Positions 8,368 through 17,297 of a stretch of DNA of 64,000 nt are shown one piece after another. Below the pieces are notes generated by a model, which searched no databases, was not told where the DNA came from, and saw nothing but the letters and a program-made list of their open reading frames with translations. Every line of letters begins with the position of its first letter. Position 1 is the first letter of the stretch. Where the stretch lies: assembly GCA_016788865.1 (NCBI GenBank), contig JAEUSB010000049.1:22735-86734 (forward strand), read 5' to 3'. The DNA comes from Leptospirales bacterium. Its GTDB lineage: Bacteria; Spirochaetota; Leptospiria; Leptospirales; Leptonemataceae. A program made the translations under genes and the position numbers.

Positions 8368-10005
8368 ATGCTAATAAAGTTTGCGAACGAAAAAGACATC
8401 GAAACAGCCAGGTCAGGCGAAACATTACTTCAGATTGCACTTCAGGCCGGCGTACCGCATGCGCATGTTTGCGGGGGCAATGGTCGCTGTTCAACCTGTC
8501 GAGTACTGGTAATCGAAGGTGCGGGCAATCTCACGGCCGCAACCCCGGCCGAGCACGCATTGGCGCAACGGAAAGGTTTCACGGAAGAAATTCGCCTTGC
8601 ATGTCAGGCGCACGTAACTGGTCCAGTGGTCGTTCGACGTCTCGTAATCGATTCGGAGGATGTTCAGCAAATCGTAGGGACATCCGTCCGCACGACAGGT
8701 CGCGAGATGAGTCTTGCAATCTTGTTCAGCGACATTCGCGGGTTCACTCCCTTTTCCGAGAATCATTTACCATATGACGTAGTTCACATATTGAATCGAT
8801 ATTTCCGCGCGATCGGAGAAGCCATCTTTCGTAACGGTGGAAGCATCGATAAGTACATGGGAGACGGCATCATGGCTGTCTTTGGCCTGACGTCGAATGA
8901 CGCCCGTGAGACCTGTCTCTCCGCTGTCCGTGCGGGGCGTGCAATTCAAGACGAATTGATTCAGGTGAATGAATACCTCAAGAAAACTTTTCAGATTGAG
9001 TTTAAAATCGGGATCGGGATTCATTTTGGCGATGTGATTGTTGGTGAGCTGGGGCATCCGAAGAAAATGCAGCTCACGGTGCTTGGCGATACTGTGAACA
9101 TGGCAAGCAGGATCGAATCGGCGACGAAGAAGGCCGGGGCATCCTTTCTGATATCGGAGGATGTGTACAAACTAACCCGTGATCAGGTAACACGTGGTCG
9201 GATTTTCAGCATGCCTTTAAAGGGCAAATCTGGCCGCTATAAGTTGTACGAAATCAACGATGTCACGCCCGGCGTTGGTCGAACCACCGAGCTCTATCAG
9301 CTACCGTTGCTACACAAAACCAGAATTGCCGACGATACCATGGCCTTCTGGTTTGATACTTCTCTAAATGACTTTCCATTCACGCCGGGTCAGTTTGTCG
9401 ATATAACCTTGCCAGAGATGGAGAATATTCCCGGTCAAAGTGTACGCACCTTTTCAGTCGCCTCCTCTCCGCTGCGATCCGACTCGATCATCATAGCCAG
9501 TCGTATCCGCAATTCTCCTTTCAAGCAGGCCCTGGCGAATCTGCAAGAGGGTGCGCCGGTTTTCATAAGTCCACCGCTTGGACAATTTTCATTGCACGAA
9601 GACGCAACGATTCCCGCAGTTTTCATAGCCGGCGGAATGGGAATCACCCCTTTCCGGGCCATGATAGAGTGGTTGCTTGCGGAAAGGCCTACGCAGAAGG
9701 TCTATCTCTTCTATTCCAATCGCACGCCTGGTCTCACTGCGTTTCTGGACGAACTAGAACTCTGGGCGAGCGAATCCCCCAACTTCAAGTTGATTGCAAC
9801 CATTACAGAACGCGACCATAGTGATTGGAAATATGAAACCGGACGAATTGATAAGGTTTTGATCCGCCGAAATATTCCCGAGAACGAGCATCCAATTTAC
9901 TATGTCGCCGGTCCCTCGCGCATGGTCCACTCAGTCCGCGAGATGCTCCTACAGTTAGGCGTCTTTGATCATGATATAAAGAGTGAAGAATTCCTTGGTT
10001 ACTAG
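8368..10005 (+). CDS. 2Fe-2S ferredoxin / class III adenylate cyclase / FNR-type reductase fusion
   Basis: A 545-residue three-part protein. Residues 1-95 are a plant-type 2Fe-2S ferredoxin with Cys35, Cys41, Cys44 and Cys79. Residues about 113-300 are a class III nucleotidyl cyclase with metal-binding Asp122 and Asp166, purine-contacting Lys162 and Thr237 (a Lys/Thr pair fits ATP), and transition-state Asn244 and Arg248. Residues about 310-545 resemble ferredoxin-NADP reductase, with FAD motif RTFSVASSP and nucleotide motif GGMGITPFR. I use ATG 8368 because GAGGAG sits eight bases upstream. Likely role (inference): cAMP output controlled by the NAD(P)H or redox state. No membrane segment is present. 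The gene starts four bases after the esterase stop. Confidence 0.9.
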   Translation: MLIKFANEKDIETARSGETLLQIALQAGVPHAHVCGGNGRCSTCRVLVIEGAGNLTAATPAEHALAQRKGFTEEIRLACQAHVTGPVVVRRLVIDSEDVQQIVGTSVRTTGREMSLAILFSDIRGFTPFSENHLPYDVVHILNRYFRAIGEAIFRNGGSIDKYMGDGIMAVFGLTSNDARETCLSAVRAGRAIQDELIQVNEYLKKTFQIEFKIGIGIHFGDVIVGELGHPKKMQLTVLGDTVNMASRIESATKKAGASFLISEDVYKLTRDQVTRGRIFSMPLKGKSGRYKLYEINDVTPGVGRTTELYQLPLLHKTRIADDTMAFWFDTSLNDFPFTPGQFVDITLPEMENIPGQSVRTFSVASSPLRSDSIIIASRIRNSPFKQALANLQEGAPVFISPPLGQFSLHEDATIPAVFIAGGMGITPFRAMIEWLLAERPTQKVYLFYSNRTPGLTAFLDELELWASESPNFKLIATITERDHSDWKYETGRIDKVLIRRNIPENEHPIYYVAGPSRMVHSVREMLLQLGVFDHDIKSEEFLGY

Positions 10006-10049
10006 CAAAAAGGAATGACGAGAACTCTTCGGAGGAGATCATTTTACAG

Positions 10050-10934
10050 ATGGGCGCTGGTCACGATCACACACCAAAGTCAGTAACCCGGGCTTTCGTG
10101 CTGGGCATTCTCTTGAACGCATTGTTCGTCATTGCGGAGGTGATCGCGGGCTTCTGGCTGGATTCCCTATCACTCCTGACAGATGCCGGTCACAATCTGG
10201 CGGATGTGGGCAGCCTCGTGTTGGGGCTTTTGGCCGTGAGCCTGGCCAGCCGGCGACCATCCGGAAACTTTACCTACGGCCTTCGCAAGAGCACTGTGCT
10301 TGCGAGTTTGATTAATTCCGTGACGCTCTTCCTTGCTATTGGAGCACTTTCGTATGCCGCGATTTCCCGTCTTCGCAACCCTGTACTGGTGCACGGAGAG
10401 GGCATCGCGGGAGTCGCACTGATTGGAATACTGGTGAATACTGGAAGTGCACTGTTGTTCATGCGCGATAAAAAGAATGATCTGAACGTGCGGAGCGCCT
10501 ACATGCATTTACTCGCCGACGCAGGAATTTCCGGCGGTGTGGTGGTTGCGGGAATCGTGATTTCGGTGACGGGGTGGGCCTGGTTTGATCCGCTTGTTAG
10601 CTTGTTTGTGAGTTTGGCCATTCTGTACGGAGCGTGGGGGCTGTTACGCGAATCGCTTCGCCTTTCATTGGACGGTGTTCCATCAGAGGTGAACATTCAG
10701 GAAGTTAGATCCTATCTGACTTCGTTGAAGAACGTGGACGACGTACACGATCTGCACATCTGGGCGCTTAGCACCAATGAAACCGCGCTCACTGCACACC
10801 TCGTCATGCCAGAATCATCTGACCCTGTCTTCTTTCACGACGTCAACGAGGAGTTATTCCATAGATTTCGCATATCACATGCCACGCTCCAGATAGAAAA
10901 TCGGGATGGGCAGATCTGTGGTCAACGTTGCTGA
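10050..10934 (+). CDS. Cation diffusion facilitator family exporter (CzcD/ZitB-like)
   Basis: A 294-residue CDF antiporter that exports divalent metals, most likely zinc, in exchange for protons. Six hydrophobic segments are followed by a cytoplasmic domain. The transport-site residues are Asp45, His48 and Asp52 in the TM2 motif DAGHNLAD and His153/Asp157 in TM5 (HLLAD). The His/Asp pairing fits the zinc type rather than the iron or manganese type. A short N-terminal HDH could bind metal. GGAGGAG lies 12 bases before the ATG. The gene faces a cysteine-rich putative metal-binding lipoprotein. Confidence 0.9.
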   Translation: MGAGHDHTPKSVTRAFVLGILLNALFVIAEVIAGFWLDSLSLLTDAGHNLADVGSLVLGLLAVSLASRRPSGNFTYGLRKSTVLASLINSVTLFLAIGALSYAAISRLRNPVLVHGEGIAGVALIGILVNTGSALLFMRDKKNDLNVRSAYMHLLADAGISGGVVVAGIVISVTGWAWFDPLVSLFVSLAILYGAWGLLRESLRLSLDGVPSEVNIQEVRSYLTSLKNVDDVHDLHIWALSTNETALTAHLVMPESSDPVFFHDVNEELFHRFRISHATLQIENRDGQICGQRC

Positions 10935-10935
10935 T

Positions 10936-10962
10936 CTGCGAGTTGTATTGCACAACCCGCAG
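10936..10962. terminator. Hairpin between convergent genes, possible bidirectional terminator
   Basis: An inverted repeat CTGCG-A-GTTGT / ACAAC-C-CGCAG with a five-base loop and one mismatch. It starts one base after the CDF exporter stop, within the last 27 bases before the convergent bufferin-like gene. There is no T tract on either side, so termination is inferred from stem strength and position only. Confidence 0.4.
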
Positions 10963-10973
10963 AGTCTCATGTC

Positions 10974-11246
10974 CTACATGTATTTTCCGTCGAGCACGGC
11001 TTCGAATTGTCCGTTCCTGGACTTGCAATCGGTTTCCAGCATCTTAAGCCAGGCCTTGCCTTTGCAAGTATTCATACCAGCGCAGCCATGGTCTTTGGTG
11101 GCGCACTCACCTTTGCCCTTGCAAGCGTTGATTCCGTAGCATTTTCCTTCCGCGACCTTTTCGACAGCGGGTTTGCTTTCTTTGCAATTTGCGGAAGCGA
11201 TTACCAGGCCGGCCAGCGCGGCAGACCAGAGAGTTGTTTTGTTCAT
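10974..11246 (-). CDS. Cysteine-rich bufferin-like lipoprotein (BufA2-like)
   Basis: A 90-residue protein from the ATG at 11246; longer upstream starts give no signal sequence at the N-terminus. The signal ends ASANC, with Cys21 as a likely lipidated residue. Six more cysteines follow (36, 42, 48, 55, 61, 74) in the pattern CYGINAC-KGKGEC and CAGMNTCKGK. These repeats match the cysteine-rich proteins now called BufA2-type bufferins, metal-buffering peptides whose cysteines are modified by DUF692-type MNIO enzymes. No MNIO or DUF2063 gene lies next to it here, so modification is uncertain. It neighbours a CDF metal exporter, which suits metal handling. Confidence 0.65.
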   Translation of the reverse strand: MNKTTLWSAALAGLVIASANCKESKPAVEKVAEGKCYGINACKGKGECATKDHGCAGMNTCKGKAWLKMLETDCKSRNGQFEAVLDGKYM

Positions 11247-11302
11247 GGAGGCATTTCTCAATATCCCGATCGATTTCGTAAAGTTTATTCCGCTGCAAAG
11301 AT

Positions 11303-11908
11303 TTGACATTCCGGGCAATCATAAAGCTCTTAGCTGTGGACTCGTCGACAATCTGGATTGGGATATTACCGGTACTCGTCTTCGTGATTCTCGAATCAGT
11401 TTCCGGCAAGCGGGTCGCGCTGATTTCTGCAATTGTCCTGGCATTTTTGGAACTCATTTTTTCTCTGATCGTCTATGGAGCAATCGACGAACTAACCATC
11501 ATTGGGTTTGTCCTTGTCGGCATTGCCGTGTTTCTGTCTTTGAAAACGGACAATGACCTGTACTTCAAGCTGCAGCCGGTGGCGCTTGGCTTGATTTTCG
11601 CGGCAATCTTTCTGGTCTTCTACTTTGTTCTGGATAAGCCGCTTCTAATCGTGATGTACGATAAATACATGAGGGGGGCGGTGGGAAATCTCCTGGACGA
11701 TGATGCCAAGAGATTCGTATTCCTCAAAGCAATGCACATCCTCTCGCGGGATATGGGTTTCTGGTTCATCCTGCACGCTGCCTTGACCTGTTGGGCAGCG
11801 CTGAAACTTTCCAAATGGTGGTGGTTTGCCATTCGCGTTCCTGGCCTCTATTTGATCATGATCCTGGCCTGTATTGTCGCCATTCGTTCCGCAATTGCGT
11901 CTCTCTAA
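11303..11908 (+). CDS. YciB/septation protein A-like inner-membrane protein
   Basis: A 201-residue polytopic protein with five or six membrane helices and the layout of the YciB/IspZ family: an initial ILPVLVFVI helix, FVLVGIAVFLSL in the middle, and the KPLLIVMYDKYMRGA region. Members affect cell-envelope synthesis and septation. The TTG at 11303 is the longest start and has no clear ribosome site; a later GTG at 11336 is possible. It is divergent from the bufferin-like gene. Confidence 0.6.
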   Translation: MTFRAIIKLLAVDSSTIWIGILPVLVFVILESVSGKRVALISAIVLAFLELIFSLIVYGAIDELTIIGFVLVGIAVFLSLKTDNDLYFKLQPVALGLIFAAIFLVFYFVLDKPLLIVMYDKYMRGAVGNLLDDDAKRFVFLKAMHILSRDMGFWFILHAALTCWAALKLSKWWWFAIRVPGLYLIMILACIVAIRSAIASL

Positions 11909-12038
11909 TCATTCTCCAGTCAAGAGCGAACCTCTGACCCGTCGGGGGGAAGGATCTGTCGCAGCCTTGAAGTTTTGCTTTTCCTGGTACTGACTTGCTG
12001 CTCGACAAGTTTTGAGAACAGTCGTGAGATGGTCGGAC

Positions 12039-12692
12039 ATGGGACGACACACTTTGATGCTCTACATCTGCCTGGCGCTTGCCTTACTCGATCTAGTGGC
12101 AATTGGAGTTGGGGCTACGCTTCCGGATTTGTACTTGCGACCCCTTGTCCTGGTTTGTATGAGCTTTACTGTCTTGCTTGGTGGCCGCAGTCGGCCTTCC
12201 ATTCTACTGGCTGTTGGTCTGTTTGCTGCCGCCTTTCTCGAAATCTTTCAAATGTTGGGTGCGCATCTCAAGCTTGTTGCTCTTGGCACGGCCGCTTACT
12301 ATCTCACCTATTCGGTGGCTTTTATTATCCGCGGCGGTCCAATTCAACGGCGCGGGCTCGTGGGATTTGCGCTCATTGGTGCCTTTGCCATTGCAATGTT
12401 TCTCTGGCTAAATCCATATGGATTTCTCCGCTTTCCCTCGATCGTATACACGCTTGTGTTGATCCTATTTATTGGGCTCGCCGTTAGGCCCTTACTACAA
12501 TCAGGCCCAACAGAATCGAGTAAGTGGATGGGCATAGCGGCCATTGCTTTGCTCATTTCCGATTCCCTGCGCGCGATCTCCATCTTCAAAAGCCCGGTAC
12601 CGGAAGTAATTACCCTGGCATTTTACTGGCTCGGTCAATTTTCCCTCGTACGGTCTTCTCATTTTTTTATAGAAAATAAAAATCATACGTAG
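12039..12692 (+). CDS. YhhN-family (lysoplasmalogenase-like) membrane protein
   Basis: About 217 residues with seven or eight membrane helices, matching the YhhN/TMEM86 family in pattern (LLGGRSRPSILLAVGLFAA, AYYLTYSVAFI, DSLRAISIF). Known members include lysoplasmalogenases that split vinyl-ether lysophospholipids. I choose ATG 12039; a TTG at 12012 in the same frame is possible, and no start has a clear ribosome site. The gene sits between the YciB-like gene and the ceramidase, both on the same strand. Confidence 0.6.
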   Translation: MGRHTLMLYICLALALLDLVAIGVGATLPDLYLRPLVLVCMSFTVLLGGRSRPSILLAVGLFAAAFLEIFQMLGAHLKLVALGTAAYYLTYSVAFIIRGGPIQRRGLVGFALIGAFAIAMFLWLNPYGFLRFPSIVYTLVLILFIGLAVRPLLQSGPTESSKWMGIAAIALLISDSLRAISIFKSPVPEVITLAFYWLGQFSLVRSSHFFIENKNHT

Positions 12693-12738
12693 TTTATAGG
12701 TCTTGAATCGGCAGGTTTGCACCTGCGGGGGGATTCAA

Positions 12739-14826
12739 ATGAGAACCGGAAGAAGTATCCAGATTTTAGCTCTGTTCGTGGCCATTGGTTGCGGTGGCGA
12801 TGATCAAAAGTCCGTTATTCCACCAATTTCTACAGGCGACAGCTCAACCGAAACCGGTGGAACAAATGAGCTGTCGACAGGCGGCGCGTTCAGCGGGACC
12901 TGCTTTACAAGTGATCGTTTCAATATAGGTCGCGGCATTTATGACATTACCGGGTCCGCGGCCGAACTCGGCATGATGGGCTATGCTGTTATTGAGCAGA
13001 AGACCGCCGGCATTCATATGCGGCTTCGATCGCGAGCATTCGTTGTGGAAAGTCCCTGCAATGGCAAGCGTCTTGTATACGTCACGGCTGACCTGGGACA
13101 GGTGTTCCAGTCCGTGAAACAGGGCGTCATGCGGAAGCTTGTTGCCACGTATGGTGCAACGTATTCGGACGAAAATGTAATGATCGCCGCAACTCATACG
13201 CACAGCGGCCCGGGGGGCTATTCGCACTACGCTCTTTATAACCTGACTATCCTTGGCTATGATCAGCAAAACTACGAAAGCATCATCGACGGAATCTATC
13301 AGTCAATCGTACGGGCGCATAATAACATGCGCTCTTCCACAATTCAGCTCTCAGCCGGTGATGTTCTTGATGCGAGCATGAATCGCTCGCCCGTTGCCTA
13401 CGCGAAGAATCCCGCGGCCGAACGCGCACGCTATACTTCGGACGTAGACAAGAAAATGACTCTCTTGAAGTTTACAGCGACGGACGGTCGAGAATTGGGT
13501 TTGCTGAACTGGTTTGCCGTTCACGCAACTAACATTGGAAACAAGAATCGCTTGATTAGCGGCGACAACAAAGGCTATGCGTCGTATCGTTTTGAAAAAC
13601 TCAAAGGCACCACGTATTCGTCCGCCGATACATTCGTCGCAGCTTTTTCCAATAGCAATGAAGGCGACGTTTCACCCAACCTCTGGGGAGTGCCTGACAA
13701 CGTTAACGACTTTGATCGGACCTATACCATTGGCAATCGTCAGTACGACAAAGCCTATGCATTGTACAATAGCGCGGGCCGCGTAGTTTCCGGCGGCGTT
13801 GACTTCCGGCATGCGTATGTTGATTATTCCAACCTAAATGTTGCGGCTCAGTGGACTGGCTCCACCACAAAGAAAACATGCAAGGCTGCCATTGGTATGT
13901 CGATGATCGCCGGAAGCACCGAGGATGGCCCGGGAGTATCCTTCGTATCAGAAGGGCTGGCGTACGATGGTGTAACCTGGCCGTACTTCACGCTTGTTCC
14001 AGAAGATCAGGCATGTCACGATAAGAAAGTTGTGCTATTGCCAACCGGCCGTATGACACCCTATCCCTGGACCCCTGAGGTATTGCCGGTGCATATCATG
14101 CGAATTGGGAGCCTGGCAATCGTCGGTGTACCATTTGAATGCACTACCATGTGCGGGCGGCGCCTCCGGGAGACGGTCGGTGCGGAATTGCAGTCAGACG
14201 GTGTGACGGATGTGGTGATTGCAGGCCTCGCGAATGCTTATGCAGGTTATGTTTCGACACCAGAGGAGTATTCTGCTCAGCATTATGAAGGAGCGTCCAC
14301 GCATTTTGGACCCAATCAATTGCCAGGGATGCAACAGGAGTATTCTCGTCTGGCGCGGGCAATGCGCGATGGAACGTCTGTTAGCCCGGGACCAACTCCA
14401 CGAAACCTGATTAACAATCAATCAAGCCTCATCACCGGGGTCGTGTTCGACGACAAGCCGCTGTTCAAGGAGTTTGGAGATGTCAAAACCGATGCGGCAG
14501 CATCTTACCAAAGGGGTACCGTTGCTGCGGTTGTTTTCTGGGGTGCCCATCCCAGGAATAACCTTCGATTGCAATCGACCTTCCTTGAGGTGCAGAGGCT
14601 CGTTGGATCTTCATGGGTAACGGTTGCTTCGGACTGGGATCCAGAAACTAAGTACCAGTGGGCCCGCGACGGAGTTGCAAACTCACTTGTGACTATTAAA
14701 TGGTCCATACCGAGTAACGCAACATCGGGCACGTATCGAATTCGCCACTACGGAAACTGGAAATCCGGATGGACGGGCGCCATAAGCTCGTACTCGGGTA
14801 CCTCGAGAAGCTTCACGGTGAACTAA
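12739..14826 (+). CDS. Neutral/alkaline ceramidase-like lipoprotein
   Basis: A 695-residue protein of the neutral ceramidase family, amidases that split ceramide into sphingosine and a fatty acid. The N-terminus is a lipoprotein signal ending VAIGC (Cys18), followed by a low-complexity Ser/Thr/Gly linker. The zinc-site motif THTHSGPGGY gives His153 and His155. The GDVSPN motif gives Ser312, which is the catalytic serine in known ceramidases. A C-terminal Ig-like domain (about 560-695) completes the usual architecture. The start is ATG 12739, preceded by GGGGGGA; the TTG at 12703 is rejected. The stop overlaps the convergent recQ stop by four bases. Confidence 0.88.
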   Translation: MRTGRSIQILALFVAIGCGGDDQKSVIPPISTGDSSTETGGTNELSTGGAFSGTCFTSDRFNIGRGIYDITGSAAELGMMGYAVIEQKTAGIHMRLRSRAFVVESPCNGKRLVYVTADLGQVFQSVKQGVMRKLVATYGATYSDENVMIAATHTHSGPGGYSHYALYNLTILGYDQQNYESIIDGIYQSIVRAHNNMRSSTIQLSAGDVLDASMNRSPVAYAKNPAAERARYTSDVDKKMTLLKFTATDGRELGLLNWFAVHATNIGNKNRLISGDNKGYASYRFEKLKGTTYSSADTFVAAFSNSNEGDVSPNLWGVPDNVNDFDRTYTIGNRQYDKAYALYNSAGRVVSGGVDFRHAYVDYSNLNVAAQWTGSTTKKTCKAAIGMSMIAGSTEDGPGVSFVSEGLAYDGVTWPYFTLVPEDQACHDKKVVLLPTGRMTPYPWTPEVLPVHIMRIGSLAIVGVPFECTTMCGRRLRETVGAELQSDGVTDVVIAGLANAYAGYVSTPEEYSAQHYEGASTHFGPNQLPGMQQEYSRLARAMRDGTSVSPGPTPRNLINNQSSLITGVVFDDKPLFKEFGDVKTDAAASYQRGTVAAVVFWGAHPRNNLRLQSTFLEVQRLVGSSWVTVASDWDPETKYQWARDGVANSLVTIKWSIPSNATSGTYRIRHYGNWKSGWTGAISSYSGTSRSFTVN

Positions 14827-16688
14827 GAAGGAAAGGCCGGAGAGTCGCATGCGCGAACGATCCGAAGTATCTCATTCCCAAAGCGCTCCGCCTTGGCCGA
14901 TCCGAATCCTTTAATAGCAATAAGCTCTTTAAGATCGTTGGGTCGTGATCGCGCGATGCGAACAATGATCGCATTTTGCATGACCATGAATTTCTTCCAT
15001 TTTAGCTTCCTTGCTTCGCGATCGCGGAAATTCTTCAGATCCCGAATCAACTGAGATTCAGGTGAAACCTCCTTCTGGCTTTTTTCCGTCTTGCGAAGCT
15101 TACTCTTGCCGTTCCTCCCCCGGGGGGAATCCGGTGGGAAGTCGGCCAGATAGATTTTAGGATATTTTTGTCCGGCGATCTTGATCTGCTTCTGTTCAAT
15201 CAATTGTTCCAGGAATTTCACAATGGCTTCTGTAGCAATATGACTAAGTTTGCCATAGAACTCCGAGGAAACCAGCCTGTACTTTAGCAAGTCCTTGGCC
15301 TTGCTTCCGTGCAATAATCCAGCAATGATACCTTTGCCAAAAATTGCTGGGTAGCGTTTCAGAGCTCCCCTTACGATCTCTTCTTCAGCGGCAGCAAATG
15401 TGTGTGTTGATTTGATTTCCCTTGCTTTCTTCTTTTCAGCCAACGCTACGAGATACTCCGCGGTGTGCGCCGGCTTGCCGTCTTCTCTGCAAACATCGCA
15501 CTTACCGCAATTCGCTACGACCTCGCCAAAGTAGCCGCAAAGGAATTTCTGTCTGCAAATCGTACTTGTCCCATAGTTGCGCATTATCTGGAGCAGAGCT
15601 TCCCCGCCGGACTTGCGGGCCCTCTCTTGCCCCAGGAGGAAGTTTTGGGTCACAAAGTCTCCGTTCATATAAAAGAGAACACACCGGGCAGGATTGCCGT
15701 TGCGCCCCGCGCGCCCCGCTTCCTGAAAATATGCCTCGACGGATCCGGGAACCTGGTAGTGGACTATGAGTCGGACATCGGGATCGTCCATTCCCATTCC
15801 GAACGCATTAGTAGCTACCAAAATGTTGAGTTTGCCAATTGAGTACGAGTCATGCGTTCTCTCTCGAATCCCGCTCGTTCGACCGGCATGATATTTTCCA
15901 GCTCTGAAGTTGTGGTTTCGCAGAAGCTCGGAAACACCGTCGACTTTCGCCCGAGTGGAGCAGTACACGATGCACTTTCCCGGACCTTTACGAAAATCCA
16001 TCATTTCGAGCAACTCGAGCAGCATTGCCTCCTTTTCACCGTCGTTCTGTGGATACGCAATACTGAATTCCAGATTGGGCCGAAAGAAGCTGCGCCTCAC
16101 AACTTTCGCATTGGTCATTCGTAAGGATGCAGTTATGTCTTGGATCACCTGGCCGGTCGCCGTCGCCGTCAGTGCACAAATTGGTGGTTTTGCTTTCAGA
16201 ACTTCGCGCAGCACATGCAACTGGCGAAACTCCGGTCTGAAGTCGTGGCCCCATTTTGATACGCAGTGCGCTTCATCGACCGCTATCAAGCTCACATTCA
16301 TCCGACTCAGTAATTGAAGAAACGAATGCGAAACCGCTTTCTCAGGTGAAATGAACAATAGCTTGAGTTTGCCAGTAACAGCAGCGCTGAGCACTTTCAT
16401 TTGTTCAAGCTCATCCTGAGTGGAGTTGCAGTACGCCGCGCGAACTCCGCGGGCAGCAAGCGCGTCCACCTGATCCTTCATAAGGGCAATTAGCGGCGAG
16501 ATTACGAGCGCAACTCCATCGAGCATGACAGCCGGCAGTTGGTATATCAGCGACTTACCCCCTCCGGTTGGAAGTAGTGCCAACGTATCGCATTTCTCGA
16601 AGATTGATGTAATGGCATCGCGTTGGCCCGGAAGAAAATTCTCGATGTCAAACTGGCGGGCCGCTTCTTCTAGAAGGATATCAGTCAA
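14823..16688 (-). CDS. recQ: ATP-dependent DNA helicase RecQ
   Basis: A 621-residue RecQ. Walker A TGGGKS is at 41-46 and the DEAH box at 138-141. The helicase C-terminal motifs include QEAGRAGR. A cysteine set (CRQKFLC ... NCGKCDVC) forms the RecQ zinc site. A winged-helix segment (about 425-500) follows, and an HRDC domain occupies roughly residues 545-618. RecQ unwinds recombination intermediates and stalled forks. The start is TTG at 16688. The stop overlaps the ceramidase stop by four bases. Confidence 0.93.
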   Translation of the reverse strand: MTDILLEEAARQFDIENFLPGQRDAITSIFEKCDTLALLPTGGGKSLIYQLPAVMLDGVALVISPLIALMKDQVDALAARGVRAAYCNSTQDELEQMKVLSAAVTGKLKLLFISPEKAVSHSFLQLLSRMNVSLIAVDEAHCVSKWGHDFRPEFRQLHVLREVLKAKPPICALTATATGQVIQDITASLRMTNAKVVRRSFFRPNLEFSIAYPQNDGEKEAMLLELLEMMDFRKGPGKCIVYCSTRAKVDGVSELLRNHNFRAGKYHAGRTSGIRERTHDSYSIGKLNILVATNAFGMGMDDPDVRLIVHYQVPGSVEAYFQEAGRAGRNGNPARCVLFYMNGDFVTQNFLLGQERARKSGGEALLQIMRNYGTSTICRQKFLCGYFGEVVANCGKCDVCREDGKPAHTAEYLVALAEKKKAREIKSTHTFAAAEEEIVRGALKRYPAIFGKGIIAGLLHGSKAKDLLKYRLVSSEFYGKLSHIATEAIVKFLEQLIEQKQIKIAGQKYPKIYLADFPPDSPRGRNGKSKLRKTEKSQKEVSPESQLIRDLKNFRDREARKLKWKKFMVMQNAIIVRIARSRPNDLKELIAIKGFGSAKAERFGNEILRIVRACDSPAFPS

Positions 16689-16807
16689 ATTTGCTTACGG
16701 TCTCCGTGCATTTCAAAAGCCATGAGCTACCCTGGAAATTGTTCACGGAATTGCAATCGTTCCGCTTAGCAGGGCAACTTTTCACAGCCGGCGCCGTCTA
16801 TTCTACG

Positions 16808-17281
16808 ATGCCACTCCTTGCACGAATTGCTTGCTGCCTTCTGATAGTCACATCTGCCAGTGCCCAACCCCGCCGTCTCGCTGTGTCCTATGTTGTGGCC
16901 CATTTCAAACAACTAAACGGCGCGTTTATTGAGATCGAGGGTCCCGGAAACCCGGCAAGTACATACTTGCTTTCCGACGGAATGGTTCAGATGAGTGGAC
17001 CCATTTGTACGCTGCTGATGTGCGGCGATGCTGCCTGCAATAATTGCGGATCAGACGTGTCGATCCTGGATTCAAACTCTGGCGCCGGAATCAGTTTGAG
17101 AGGAAGCTTCAAGGGCGAACCGATTCGTTGCGCGGGAAATGAAGCACTCATGAACTGCAATCCGCCGAGTATGCGAAAAATTCGCACGGCCGGAATCTTG
17201 AGAGTCGAGGATGACCACGGTGGTCCTATCAAACTGGTGCTTGAGGTTAAGAAGCTTTTTCTTTTGCCTGAAGGGCCGTGA
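16808..17281 (+). CDS. Small secreted cysteine-containing protein, unknown function
   Basis: A 157-residue protein starting at ATG 16808, with a signal peptide cleaved near SASA-Q. Met40 of the longest frame is preferred because only it gives a signal peptide. The mature part has cysteines in CTLLMCGDAACNNCG plus two later ones, suggesting disulphides, and ends in beta-rich sequence (PIKLVLEVKKLFLL). It is divergent from recQ and convergent with tmRNA. I do not recognise a family. Confidence 0.6.
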   Translation: MPLLARIACCLLIVTSASAQPRRLAVSYVVAHFKQLNGAFIEIEGPGNPASTYLLSDGMVQMSGPICTLLMCGDAACNNCGSDVSILDSNSGAGISLRGSFKGEPIRCAGNEALMNCNPPSMRKIRTAGILRVEDDHGGPIKLVLEVKKLFLLPEGP

Positions 17282-17297
17282 CGATAAACGCGAGGCG

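Noticed and set aside
11975..12487. Overlapping plus frame in the YhhN-like gene
   Set aside because: Another frame with low-complexity Cys/Trp content; the YhhN-like frame has a regular helix pattern.
15465..15842. Plus-strand frames antisense to recQ
   Set aside because: RecQ motifs are intact on the minus strand; the plus frames match no family.
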